From DATHBD01 sp035296325 (GTDB lineage: Bacteria > Actinomycetota > Actinomycetes > Mycobacteriales > Micromonosporaceae): a stretch of DNA of 64,000 nt. The number at the start of each line of letters is the position of its first letter. Within the stretch, counting starts at the first letter, position 1. The stretch lies in assembly GCA_035296325.1 (NCBI GenBank), contig DATHBD010000002.1:62001-126000 (forward strand), in the 5' to 3' direction. This document shows positions 45,001 through 52,004 of the stretch, in pieces. Both the position numbers and the translations under genes were made by a program. Under the pieces are notes generated by a model, which saw nothing but the letters and a program-made list of their open reading frames with translations, did not search any database and was not told where the DNA came from.

Positions 45001-46327
45001 GGCGTCCGGCAACAGCCCCGGCAACACGCCGGACTCCGAGGAAGCCTGCGACATGCTCAAGGAGGGCGTGGAGCAGATCATCGAGAACCCCGGCTCACTG
45101 ATCCACCTGGAGGAGTGGCGCAACGGGGAGTACGCCAAGGCGCTCGGCATGACCGTCGTTGACCTCCTTACGTTGGAGCTGCCGAAGGTCGGGAAACTCA
45201 CCGCGGGCATCGATCTCCTGAAGGACGGCCTCAGCGCGGGTCTGGCCAAGCTGCTCTCGGGTGAGCTGTTGACCGGCATCAAGAGGCTCGGCACCGACGC
45301 GATGGACGCCGCGCTGAAGCAACTCGGCGCGCTCAAACTGACGAAGCTGCTCGAACTCGACGTCGACCTGCCGAAAAAGCTCAGCTTCAGCCCGGCCGAA
45401 CTCAAGGGGCTGAAACTCGCGATCGACCTCAAGGGCTTCCCGGCCCTGGAGAGCGCACTACGCGGGCTGCCCGACAGCAAGAGCATCCTCGACGGCCTCG
45501 ATGACCTGCTGAAGAAGTGCGCGGGCGACAGCTTCACGCCCGAGACCCGGGTACTGCTGGCCAACGGCACGACCAAAGCGATCGGGCGGATCCAGGTCGG
45601 GGACCACGTGCTCGCCACCGACCCCCACACCGGGATCACCAACGCCGAACCAGTCACCATGCTGCACCGCCACCTGGACACCGAACTCGCCGACATCACC
45701 ATCAGCGGCCGCCGCAAGGACCATGTCGTCCGGACCACCCAGCATCACCCGTTCTGGAACGCCACAACCCGCAGCTGGACCGACGCGGCCGACCTCCGGC
45801 CAGGCAACGCGCTCCTCAGCCGCGGCAAGCCCGCCACGGTCACCGCAGTCCAGCGGTACACCGGCAGCCGGATCATGCACAACCTCACGGTCGCCAACGT
45901 CCACACCTACTACGTGGTCGCCGGCACCACGCCGGTCCTCGTGCACAACTCCTGCGCTGACTTCGTAACTCCGCCAGACCGTGCATTTTTCTGGTCCGGC
46001 ATGGGTCCAGATGGAGCGGATACGTCTGCCGCGGTCGCGAGCATCCATGGGGGGCTCACCCTCGAGCTGCTGCTGGAGCAACGAGGGTTGAGCCTGCCGG
46101 CGTGGAACCGTGCTGATCCAGCGGTTGTTGCGGCGTGGGAGGCGGCGTCGCGCCAGTTCGCCGAGGGCGCGAGCGGTATCGTGAGGGCTGTTCTCGGCGA
46201 TAATGTGACAGCTGGCAGTGTATGGAGCAGGATCGAGTTTCCGGCGCTCAAGAGCAACCCGAATGTCACCAAGATCATAAGAGTCGACCCTGTCACGGGA
46301 GCCGAGACCACAATCTTCACCAGGTAG
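42014..46327 (+). CDS. Secreted polymorphic toxin: ALF repeats, HINT domain, C-terminal toxin tip
   Basis: 1437 aa. A signal peptide (TRFVAVIAALLAVTLMPQPANAA) is followed by ALF repeats (about 40-260) and a very long Ala-rich helical/coiled-coil region (about 280-960: AAAAARAEADAAAAAAGAA). A pre-toxin part follows (DYPDWLENFYRGEAEAVIGLAGGMWLTG, MLKEGVEQIIENPGSL). The HINT protease domain starts at C1169 (CAGDSFTPETRVLLANGT, VGDHVLATDPHTG, TTQHHPFW) and ends near H-N1312-S (VLVHNSC). The tip (about 1314-1437) has FFWSGMGPDGADTSA, GGLTLELLLEQRGLSLPAWN, AWEAASRQFAEGASG and a C-terminal PNVTKIIRVDPVTGAETTIF. Its fold is unnamed to me. An immunity candidate follows 7 nt later. Confidence 0.8.
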   Translation: MTQTRFVAVIAALLAVTLMPQPANAAVPAAPKTPPSATLTLQQWIDREQAAEAERERALQAENPIDDTELNRVLIQDLAEHDEDAEVRAAAVAVLQTNDPAEFVSFLDKALPVYRAAADQRRKRTADANRDIVQEWVDTGGPVVRQRAAAALASKDDKKIADFVAIGHAAAAAADRQDEINAATQAESIRARVQQIVASGGYEVKSAGQAALDTEEPETIAAFYNTGYSAAAARDLAAQQQIDAALAARSKAVADLADLAARATQAANARDTIIRESVAATQSLTVVANSMGLVNKYAKQADAIYASDLPIRKVGGATHTRDLTRLRTDACAESGTTARNAAQVTAHAGVAQTAAATLVKTGLTHGVDWAAVLGAQSDAGDAAKQAAATACHAAEATEAAAKTLDADRTATVEANNAVRYRESAERQAAAATKLADQAEKLAAAARAAEADAHKERLRAEQDARDAWARAADAREHYIRAKAQRDIARRQTAIALAQQAAAHSAARRAVEQQNIAAGKGATAKEAADKVTASIKRFDVLVKDSKAATLRAQNAINERNAKEVSYAAYAQDAIAKKGTAEGEYAARQAAVIGAQLPGARAAADSAQTSANSAAGAADAAATAAQRAGAAAAAARAEADAAAAAAGAARREAADAAAAAGRAIGDAQRANELARQAVNVARQAINRAAAAKADAELTRSAADSALREAGIAWFQSRVAGRAAINARASAMVIADPAASALSVADQYGQTDNDAALAIDIANSALLIGAEQSAAAGEHAAAADAAAVHAAREALRAQEQVKPAYAAAKKAAEEAARAVRAGKVAIDAARGAATEAKAAVAAANDAAKASGQAAAYANAAERMAVEAGHDAAVARQAAVAARRFSNQAQTAATNADKIAKQISAASIAANKFADAMKASATEMVRIAKDTHAAVKQVSDLAEAEKRARQTAWMKEWNDYVEKKLDAKDYPDWLENFYRGEAEAVIGLAGGMWLTGLCAFGASGNSPGNTPDSEEACDMLKEGVEQIIENPGSLIHLEEWRNGEYAKALGMTVVDLLTLELPKVGKLTAGIDLLKDGLSAGLAKLLSGELLTGIKRLGTDAMDAALKQLGALKLTKLLELDVDLPKKLSFSPAELKGLKLAIDLKGFPALESALRGLPDSKSILDGLDDLLKKCAGDSFTPETRVLLANGTTKAIGRIQVGDHVLATDPHTGITNAEPVTMLHRHLDTELADITISGRRKDHVVRTTQHHPFWNATTRSWTDAADLRPGNALLSRGKPATVTAVQRYTGSRIMHNLTVANVHTYYVVAGTTPVLVHNSCADFVTPPDRAFFWSGMGPDGADTSAAVASIHGGLTLELLLEQRGLSLPAWNRADPAVVAAWEAASRQFAEGASGIVRAVLGDNVTAGSVWSRIEFPALKSNPNVTKIIRVDPVTGAETTIFTR

Positions 46328-46334
46328 GAGCGTT

Positions 46335-46646
46335 GTGGAAGCTAGCCGGGAAGACGAGCGGAGCAGTCGCGCCGTCATTTTGTATCTTGGCGCTGGCCGT
46401 GGAATGTATCCACGGAAAGACGAGCAGGCTGTCATCGACGAGTTTGGTCAGTCCGAAGGTCGGGTGATGCTGGCTTACGCCGGATCCATCGTGGAAGAAA
46501 TGAACGGGGTCGACATTGATTGGTCGGCCCATTCGCTGAACTCAGCGACCGACCTATACGTTCAAGATGTGAGAGATCGACACCCAGAGCTATCCGAGGC
46601 GGCGGTCGAGATCCTGGCCAATGCGTTTAGTTTCTGGTTCAAGTAG
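46335..46646 (+). CDS. Candidate immunity protein for the adjacent toxin
   Basis: 103 aa from GTG 46335 with TAGGAG just before it. MEASREDERSSRAVILYLGAGRGMYPRKDEQAVIDEFG, then IVEEMNGVDIDWSAHSLNSATDLYVQDVRDRHPELSEAAVEIL, acidic overall. No recognised family. Small size, acidity, lower GC than its neighbours, and location 7 nt after the toxin fit an immunity protein that neutralises the tip by binding. Function is inferred from position. Confidence 0.6.
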   Translation: MEASREDERSSRAVILYLGAGRGMYPRKDEQAVIDEFGQSEGRVMLAYAGSIVEEMNGVDIDWSAHSLNSATDLYVQDVRDRHPELSEAAVEILANAFSFWFK

Positions 46647-47236
46647 CAAAGGGAACGCTTGCCGATCCATCTGAGCACTGACCTCGGCCGCTTCCGGATT
46701 GTCGACTACATCCAGCCGCACGACAAGGATCCGGCACTCGGTTCGCCGGTCCGGCTGGCCGCCTGAGCGGCCGCCCCGCGGGCGCTCTCCCCGGACGGGA
46801 GGGGTGCCAGCCGGATGTCGCCGTCACGCATCCCGTACCGCTTAGGGCAGGCAGTCGCTAGATTTGCCGCACCCTACGCCCCCGGCAGGATGATCATCTT
46901 AAGTCGGTGTAGCGAGGATCGCCCGGGCGACATTCATGAAAGCTTCATGAATTTCGCCGCAGGCTGCCGCCGGATGCGTAGCCGGCGGACCTCTTGCAGC
47001 GGTGCGACGGGCTGGTCGACGACCTGTGGAGCTCATGCCAAGTCAGGTAGGTGCTCGCAGGGTTGGTCGAATTGAGGCCTTGATATAGACTGCCGTCGAA
47101 GTTCACACACGTAGTTGCCGGCCGCCACCGACAGCAGAATCGTGGTACTTCGGCCTGTCCGGGTCGGACCCTCGCTGTTGCTACCTGGTGTGTTGGCGGA
47201 CGCGCACGAGTTGCGTCCCTTCCTCAAAGGAGTTCT
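46647..47236. other. 590-bp intergenic stretch with a short coding remnant and palindromes
   Basis: A 35-codon frame at 46659-46766 (TTG start; LPIHLSTDLGRFRIVDYIQPHDK) looks like the end of a decayed gene. ATTCATGAA-AGC-TTCATGAAT (46932-46952) is a perfect palindrome, and GATGATCATC (46889-46898) is another. They may be operators for the gene at 47237. No promoter hexamers stand out. Confidence 0.4.
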
Positions 47237-48394
47237 ATGGCCATCAGACCACGCCGGCTCGCCCTGATCGCCGGCGGCAGCGCCGCATTGCTCGCGGCCG
47301 GAGTGCTGACCGCGACCATCGCACAGGCCGCGCCAGCTTGCGGCAGCGGTACCTTTAACGCCGAGGCGGTCCGCAGCGGCAATACGTGGACGTCGCGCAA
47401 CGGCAGCCGGACCCTATACACCGGCAGCGACATGCGCTCCGCCGTGCAGGCCGCACTGAGCAGCCTCACCGCCGGGCGTACCAGTCAGCAGCGGGTGGTG
47501 GTTCGGGGCTCCGGCGACATCTCGGCGAACAGCCGGGTGAGCCTGACGAGCTACACCACGCTGCACGTGTGCGGAACCATGAACGTGACCGGCAGCGGCA
47601 CCGGCGACCAGGCGCCGATCTACGCGCGCGGTGCGACCAACATCGAGGTGACGCACCTGAGGCTGACCGGTGTTCCGCGGTACGGGATTTTCATGCGCAA
47701 CGTCAACAACCTGACGTTGGGCGTGATCGACATGCGGCTGTCCGGCGGCTCCGGTATTGGAATCCGGATTGACAACCACGGTGGAAACCGGGCCGTGAAA
47801 GCGCGCAACGTCAACATCGAGAGCGTCTACGTCCAAGGCTCCGGCGATCACGGCGTGGAGACCTACGGGGTCGACGGCGTGCGGATCGGCACGGTGACCG
47901 CCCGCAACACCGGTGGCGCCGGCCTGCTGCTCAACGACACCATCAACGCCACGGTCGGTACGGTCGACGGGAACGGCGCCGGGACCGGCACCGGGTACGC
48001 GGCGTTCCGTATGGCGAACCGCAACGGCCGCATCGGCAACAGCTACCCGACGAACATCCGGGTCGGCACCGTCATCGCGCGCGGCGGCGGACGCGGCATC
48101 TTCTGCGTGTCGGAGAGCGGCGGAGCGGTGATCGACCGGGTCGACCTCGCCAACACCGGCGGCAACTCGGTGCTGATCGAGAACTGCCACAACGTGACTC
48201 TGGCCGCGCAGTCGGGAACGATCACCGGCGGTGGCGAGGTGCGGATCGCGTCGCGGCCGACGTTCGCGGCGTCGTCGAACAACACGTTGCAGAACCTGAC
48301 GGTGCGCAACGTCGGCATCCGGCTCAGCCCGTGTGGCACGGGGAACGTCATTCGGAACGTGACGCGGGTCAACTCAACGCTGACCTGGTGCTGA
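47237..48394 (+). CDS. Secreted right-handed beta-helix protein
   Basis: 385 aa, AAGGAG 8 nt before ATG. A signal peptide (RLALIAGGSAALLAAGVLTATIAQA) precedes a right-handed parallel beta-helix with repeating I-x-V-x(2)-LRL-TG-type rungs (NIEVTHLRLTGVPRYGIFMRNVNNLTLGVIDMRL, VRIGTVTARNTGGAGLLLND). Cysteines at 35, 112 and the C-terminus may form disulfides. The fold is shared by pectate lyases and polysaccharide-binding proteins, but no clear lyase motif (such as the calcium Asp set) was seen. Probably a pectin- or polysaccharide-acting exoprotein. Confidence 0.78.
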   Translation: MAIRPRRLALIAGGSAALLAAGVLTATIAQAAPACGSGTFNAEAVRSGNTWTSRNGSRTLYTGSDMRSAVQAALSSLTAGRTSQQRVVVRGSGDISANSRVSLTSYTTLHVCGTMNVTGSGTGDQAPIYARGATNIEVTHLRLTGVPRYGIFMRNVNNLTLGVIDMRLSGGSGIGIRIDNHGGNRAVKARNVNIESVYVQGSGDHGVETYGVDGVRIGTVTARNTGGAGLLLNDTINATVGTVDGNGAGTGTGYAAFRMANRNGRIGNSYPTNIRVGTVIARGGGRGIFCVSESGGAVIDRVDLANTGGNSVLIENCHNVTLAAQSGTITGGGEVRIASRPTFAASSNNTLQNLTVRNVGIRLSPCGTGNVIRNVTRVNSTLTWC

Positions 48395-48418
48395 TGTAAA
48401 GCGACCAAACCTTCAAAT

Positions 48419-48460
48419 CACCGGCACCGGGGGCGACCGACATCGCCGCCGGTGCCGGTG
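48419..48460. terminator. Terminator after the beta-helix gene
   Basis: CACCGGCACCGG (48419-48430) pairs with CCGGTGCCGGTG (48449-48460), followed by CCGTTT. The rest of the 430-bp gap to pqqA has an 8-bp inverted repeat at 48611-48632 and the pqq promoter. Confidence 0.7.
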
Positions 48461-48693
48461 CCGTTTCGGGCGGCGGCACCACCGGCAACGTCACGCTTCT
48501 TCTCGGAAACGTCCACAGTGACCTGCGTCCGGTCCGGCAGCTCACCGCTGACTGTCGGGCAACGGTCGTGCGTACGCCGATCCACGAAGGACATCGAGGC
48601 CCCTCAAATGGGTGGTGCGACCCTGCACCACCTCGCTCGCAATCCCCGCCATGCGGCGGATCTGCTCTGTGGGGCGTCGGCCGGTCTCCACCG

Positions 48694-48747
48694 TTGACGT
48701 GTCGATGGTTGTCACTGTATTTTGCGTGTACTGTACCGGTTCGGTAC
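48694..48747 (+). promoter_or_regulatory. Candidate pqq operon promoter with GTACCG/CGGTAC operator
   Basis: TTGACG (48694-48699), 16-nt spacer, TGTATT (48716-48721). GTACCG-GTT-CGGTAC (48733-48747) is a palindrome just downstream, where a bound repressor would block transcription. Confidence 0.5.
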
Positions 48748-48825
48748 TAATGATTCGCCGTACGTTCGTTGCGCCGGTGCAGTCGCCGGACGACGCACGG
48801 CGGCGATTAACGGAAGGTGGCGCCC

Positions 48826-48957
48826 ATGACCAGCCCCAAGCCCTCCGCCGCAACACCGTCCCGCCGCGCCTGGCACCGCCCCGTCATCGAATGCCGCGAG
48901 GTGCGGCCGGAGGTGACCGCGTACGCCGGAGCCGGCGACCCGTGGTTCAACCGCTGA
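48826..48957 (+). CDS. pqqA: PqqA precursor peptide
   Basis: 43 aa, GGAAGGTGG before the ATG. The end EVRPEVTAYAGAGDPWFNR has Glu-x3-Tyr (EVTAY), the residues that are joined by PqqE to build PQQ. It is followed at once by pqqC with a 16-nt overlap. Short, basic N-terminal leader as in other PqqA peptides. Confidence 0.88.
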   Translation: MTSPKPSAATPSRRAWHRPVIECREVRPEVTAYAGAGDPWFNR

Positions 48958-49634
48958 ACCGCTCCGAGTTCGAGGCGGCACTGCGCGGGCTGTCTGTTCG
49001 TTATTGGGACACGCACCCGTTCCAGGTCCGATTGCACGAGGGTGGAGCCACCCAGGACGAGGTTCGGTCCTGGGTGGCCAACCGCTGGTACTACCAGCAG
49101 TGCCTCTCGCAGAAGAACGCAGCCATCATCGCGAACTGTCCGCTGCCCGAAGTCCGCCGGCGGTGGGTGGAGCGCATCGTGTTCCAGGACGGCCGACGAG
49201 ACGGTGAAGGTGGGCTGGAGGAGTGGCTCGTCCTCGCCGAGGCCGTCGGCCTGTCCCGTGACGAGGTGCGCGACGAGCGTCATGTCATCCGGGGGGTCCG
49301 CTTCGCCGTCGACTCCTACCTGCAGTTCTGCCTGACCCGGCCGTGGGTCGAGGGCGCCGCGGCTGGCCTGACGGAGCTGTTCGCACCGGGCCACATGGCG
49401 AAGCGGATCACCGCGTGGCAGCACCACTACCCGTGGATCAAGATGGCGGGCTACACATACTTCACCTCCCGGATTCCGGTGGTGGACAGCGACAGCCGGT
49501 ACACCCTCGGCCTGGTGCTGGACCACTGCGTCACCCGGGAGCAGCAGGAGCGGGCGATCGCCGCCCTCGGCTTCAAGTGCGACGTGCTCCGCGGCATGCT
49601 CGACGCCATCGCGTACTCGGCGGCTCCCCGGTGA
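48942..49634 (+). CDS. pqqC: PqqC, pyrroloquinoline-quinone synthase
   Basis: 230 aa from GTG 48942, overlapping pqqA by 16 nt. All-helical PqqC fold with RYWDTHPFQVRLHEGG, VANRWYYQQCLSQKNAAIIANCP, RIVFQDG and HHYPWIKMAGYTYFTSRIP, the residues that bind the intermediate and oxygen. It carries out the final ring closure and oxidation to PQQ without a cofactor. The stop overlaps the next GTG by 3 nt. Confidence 0.92.
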   Translation: MVQPLNRSEFEAALRGLSVRYWDTHPFQVRLHEGGATQDEVRSWVANRWYYQQCLSQKNAAIIANCPLPEVRRRWVERIVFQDGRRDGEGGLEEWLVLAEAVGLSRDEVRDERHVIRGVRFAVDSYLQFCLTRPWVEGAAAGLTELFAPGHMAKRITAWQHHYPWIKMAGYTYFTSRIPVVDSDSRYTLGLVLDHCVTREQQERAIAALGFKCDVLRGMLDAIAYSAAPR

Positions 49635-51034
49635 CGGCCGCCGCGCCGGCCCGCCGCCCGGCGCTGGGTCGGGGGGTGCGACTGGCCCATGACGCGGTAC
49701 GCGACCAGGCGGCGTTGCTCTACCCGGAGGGCGTGCTGCTGCTCAACGAGTCGGCCGCCGAGGTCGTGGCCCGGTGCGACGGCACCCGGACCGCCGGGGA
49801 CATCGCCGACGACCTGCTGGCAGAGTTCGACGGGGTCACAACGCAGGACGTGGCGGCCGTCATCGACGACATCGCGGCCCGCCGGCTGCTCGAGTTCGAC
49901 CCCGCGACGCCGAAGCCGGTCAGCCCACTGCCACCGCCCGGTCCGCCACAGGCGCCACCACGGCAACCGGCTCCGGTAGGAATGGTCGCCGAGCTGACGT
50001 ACCGATGTCCGCTGCAATGCGCGTACTGTGCGAACCCGGTCGACATGGACCCCTATCGCGACGAACTGGCGACCGCGGACTGGCTCGCCATCCTCGCCGA
50101 GGCGCGGCGGCTCGGGGTTCTGCAGGTCCACTTTTCCGGCGGCGAGCCGGCCCTGCGCCGGGACCTGCCGGAACTCGTCGCCGAGGCGCAACGCCTGGGG
50201 ATGTACACCAATCTGGTGACCAGTGGCATGGGGATGGACGCCGCCCGGGTGGACGTGCTGGCCGCCGCGGGCCTGGACCACGTCCAGCTCTCGGTGCAGG
50301 ATGCAACGGCCGGTCCGGCTGACGCCATCGCCGGGCGCCCCGCGCATCACCGCAAAGGTGTGGTGGCTGCCGCGGTGGTGGCTGCCGGGCTTCCGTTGAC
50401 CATCAACGTGGTCCTGCACCGCGGGAACGTGACCCGACTGGTGGAACTCACCGAGCTGGCCGTGCAGTGGCGCGCCGACCGCCTGGAGCTCGCGCACACC
50501 CAGTACTACGGTTGGGGGCTGCGCAACCGGGCCGGGCTGATGCCGACACCGGAGCAGATCGCGGTCGCGGAGCGCGACGCCATCACGGCCCACGCACGCT
50601 TCGGCTCGCAGATCCAGATGGTGTACATCGCACCTGACCACCACGTGGCGCGCCCGAAGGCGTGCATGGCGGGCTGGGGCAGCCGGCTCTTCGTGGTCAC
50701 GCCAAACGGCGACGCGCTGCCCTGTCTGGCGGCGGCCCAGATACCCGGCCTCGATCCACCCAACCTGCGCGGGCAGTCGCTCGCCGATGCGTGGCACTCC
50801 TCGGCGGCGTTCAACCGCTTCCGCGGGACGGAGTGGATGCAGGAGCCGTGTCGCAGCTGCCCGATGAAGCACGACGATCTGGGTGGTTGCCGGTGTCAGG
50901 CGTTCCAGCTCACCGGCGATGCCGCCGCAACCGACCCGGTCTGCGTGCTGTCGCCCCGGCATGACCTGGTCCGGGAGGTGCTCGCCGGTGGCCCACCGGA
51001 GCCTCTGCAGCCACGGCGGAATCCGGGCCGCTGA
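49631..51034 (+). CDS. pqqE: PqqD-PqqE fusion: peptide-binding domain plus radical SAM enzyme
   Basis: 467 aa from GTG 49631. Residues 1-90 are a PqqD peptide-recognition domain (LAHDAVRDQAALLYPEGVLLLNESAAEVVARCDGTRTAGDI). After a proline linker (PLPPPGPPQAPP) comes a radical SAM domain with Cys126, Cys130 and Cys133 (TYRCPLQCAYC) and a C-terminal SPASM-type cluster (EPCRSCPMKHDDLGGCRC). PqqE joins the Glu and Tyr of PqqA using S-adenosylmethionine; PqqD delivers the peptide. In most bacteria these are separate genes. Confidence 0.92.
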   Translation: MTAAAPARRPALGRGVRLAHDAVRDQAALLYPEGVLLLNESAAEVVARCDGTRTAGDIADDLLAEFDGVTTQDVAAVIDDIAARRLLEFDPATPKPVSPLPPPGPPQAPPRQPAPVGMVAELTYRCPLQCAYCANPVDMDPYRDELATADWLAILAEARRLGVLQVHFSGGEPALRRDLPELVAEAQRLGMYTNLVTSGMGMDAARVDVLAAAGLDHVQLSVQDATAGPADAIAGRPAHHRKGVVAAAVVAAGLPLTINVVLHRGNVTRLVELTELAVQWRADRLELAHTQYYGWGLRNRAGLMPTPEQIAVAERDAITAHARFGSQIQMVYIAPDHHVARPKACMAGWGSRLFVVTPNGDALPCLAAAQIPGLDPPNLRGQSLADAWHSSAAFNRFRGTEWMQEPCRSCPMKHDDLGGCRCQAFQLTGDAAATDPVCVLSPRHDLVREVLAGGPPEPLQPRRNPGR

Positions 51035-51035
51035 C

Positions 51036-51902
51036 GTGCGGATCCGCGTGCTCGGCACGGCCGCCGGTGGCGGCCTGCCCCAGTGGAACTGCGCCTGCGC
51101 CGGCTGCCAGGCCGCGCGGTCGTCGGCCCGCACCCGCAACCAGGACTGCCTGGCCATCAGCGGAGACGCCGTCGCGTGGCACCTGGTCAACGCGTCGCCG
51201 GACATTCGCGCCCAGATCCTCGCCACCCCTGAGCTGGCGCCCGGGCCCGGCCGCCGGCAGACACCGTTGCGCGGGGCGCTGCTGACCAGCGCCGAGCTCG
51301 ACCACACGCTGGGTCTGGCGTCGCTGCGGGAAGCCACCGACTTCACCGTGTACGCCACGGCGCCGGTGCTGCGGGCGCTGCCGGTACGCGGTGTCATCGA
51401 GCCCTACGGCGGAGTCCGCTGGAGTCCGCTCGGTGGATCCCCGGCGACGCTCCCGGGCGGGCTGATCGTCGAGGTGGTCCCGCTGGGCGGCAAACGTCCG
51501 CGGTATGCGGCCGACGCGCCGGACGCCGCCGACTGGGTGGTGGCGTATCGCTTCACGGACCCGCGTACCTCCGGGGTGCTCGTCTACGCACCATGCCTGG
51601 CCGAGTGGACGCCGGCGTTCGCGGCCGCTCTGCGCGGTGCCGACTGCGTTCTCCTCGACGGGTCGTTCTTCACCGACCAGGAGATGACCGAACAGACGGG
51701 ATCGGGCCGTACCTCCCGGCAGATGGGGCACCTGCCGATCCGGGAATCGCTGGCGTACCGGTCGGCGTACCCGGAGACCCGCTGGCTCTACACGCACCTC
51801 AACAACACGAACCCGGTGTTGCTGGACGGCTCCCTCCAGCAGCGGGAGGTGACCGCGGCGGGCGCCGAGGTCGCCACCGATGGCCTGCTGCTGACGCTCT
51901 GA
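51036..51902 (+). CDS. pqqB: PqqB, metallo-beta-lactamase-fold hydroxylase
   Basis: 288 aa from GTG 51036, 1 nt after pqqE. MRIRVLGTAAGGGLPQWNCACAGCQAAR (Cys-rich zinc loop), SAELDHTLGL, FFTDQEMTEQTGSGRTSRQMGHLPI and HLNNTNPVLL match PqqB. PqqB hydroxylates the tyrosine part of the intermediate before PqqC. Last gene of the operon. No pqqF protease and no PQQ-dependent dehydrogenase occur in the window. Confidence 0.9.
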   Translation: MRIRVLGTAAGGGLPQWNCACAGCQAARSSARTRNQDCLAISGDAVAWHLVNASPDIRAQILATPELAPGPGRRQTPLRGALLTSAELDHTLGLASLREATDFTVYATAPVLRALPVRGVIEPYGGVRWSPLGGSPATLPGGLIVEVVPLGGKRPRYAADAPDAADWVVAYRFTDPRTSGVLVYAPCLAEWTPAFAAALRGADCVLLDGSFFTDQEMTEQTGSGRTSRQMGHLPIRESLAYRSAYPETRWLYTHLNNTNPVLLDGSLQQREVTAAGAEVATDGLLLTL

Positions 51903-51957
51903 TCTGTATGCACCTCGGGCCGACAACGCACGTCCCCGCCTCCGGCGGACGCAAGGC

Positions 51958-51992
51958 GACGGGGTGGCGGCTGAAAAGGCCACCACCCCGTC
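51958..51992. terminator. Terminator between pqqB and the apiosidase-like gene
   Basis: GACGGGGTGG (51958-51967) pairs with CCACCCCGTC (51983-51992), loop rich in A. It lies between convergent stops and serves both. Confidence 0.7.
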
Positions 51993-52004
51993 GTCGGGGT
52001 ACCG

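Noticed and set aside
46325..46646. Readthrough of the TAG stop of the toxin gene into the immunity gene
   Set aside because: Another in-frame TAG follows after five codons and the immunity gene is in a different frame, so no fusion would result; TAG is an ordinary stop here.
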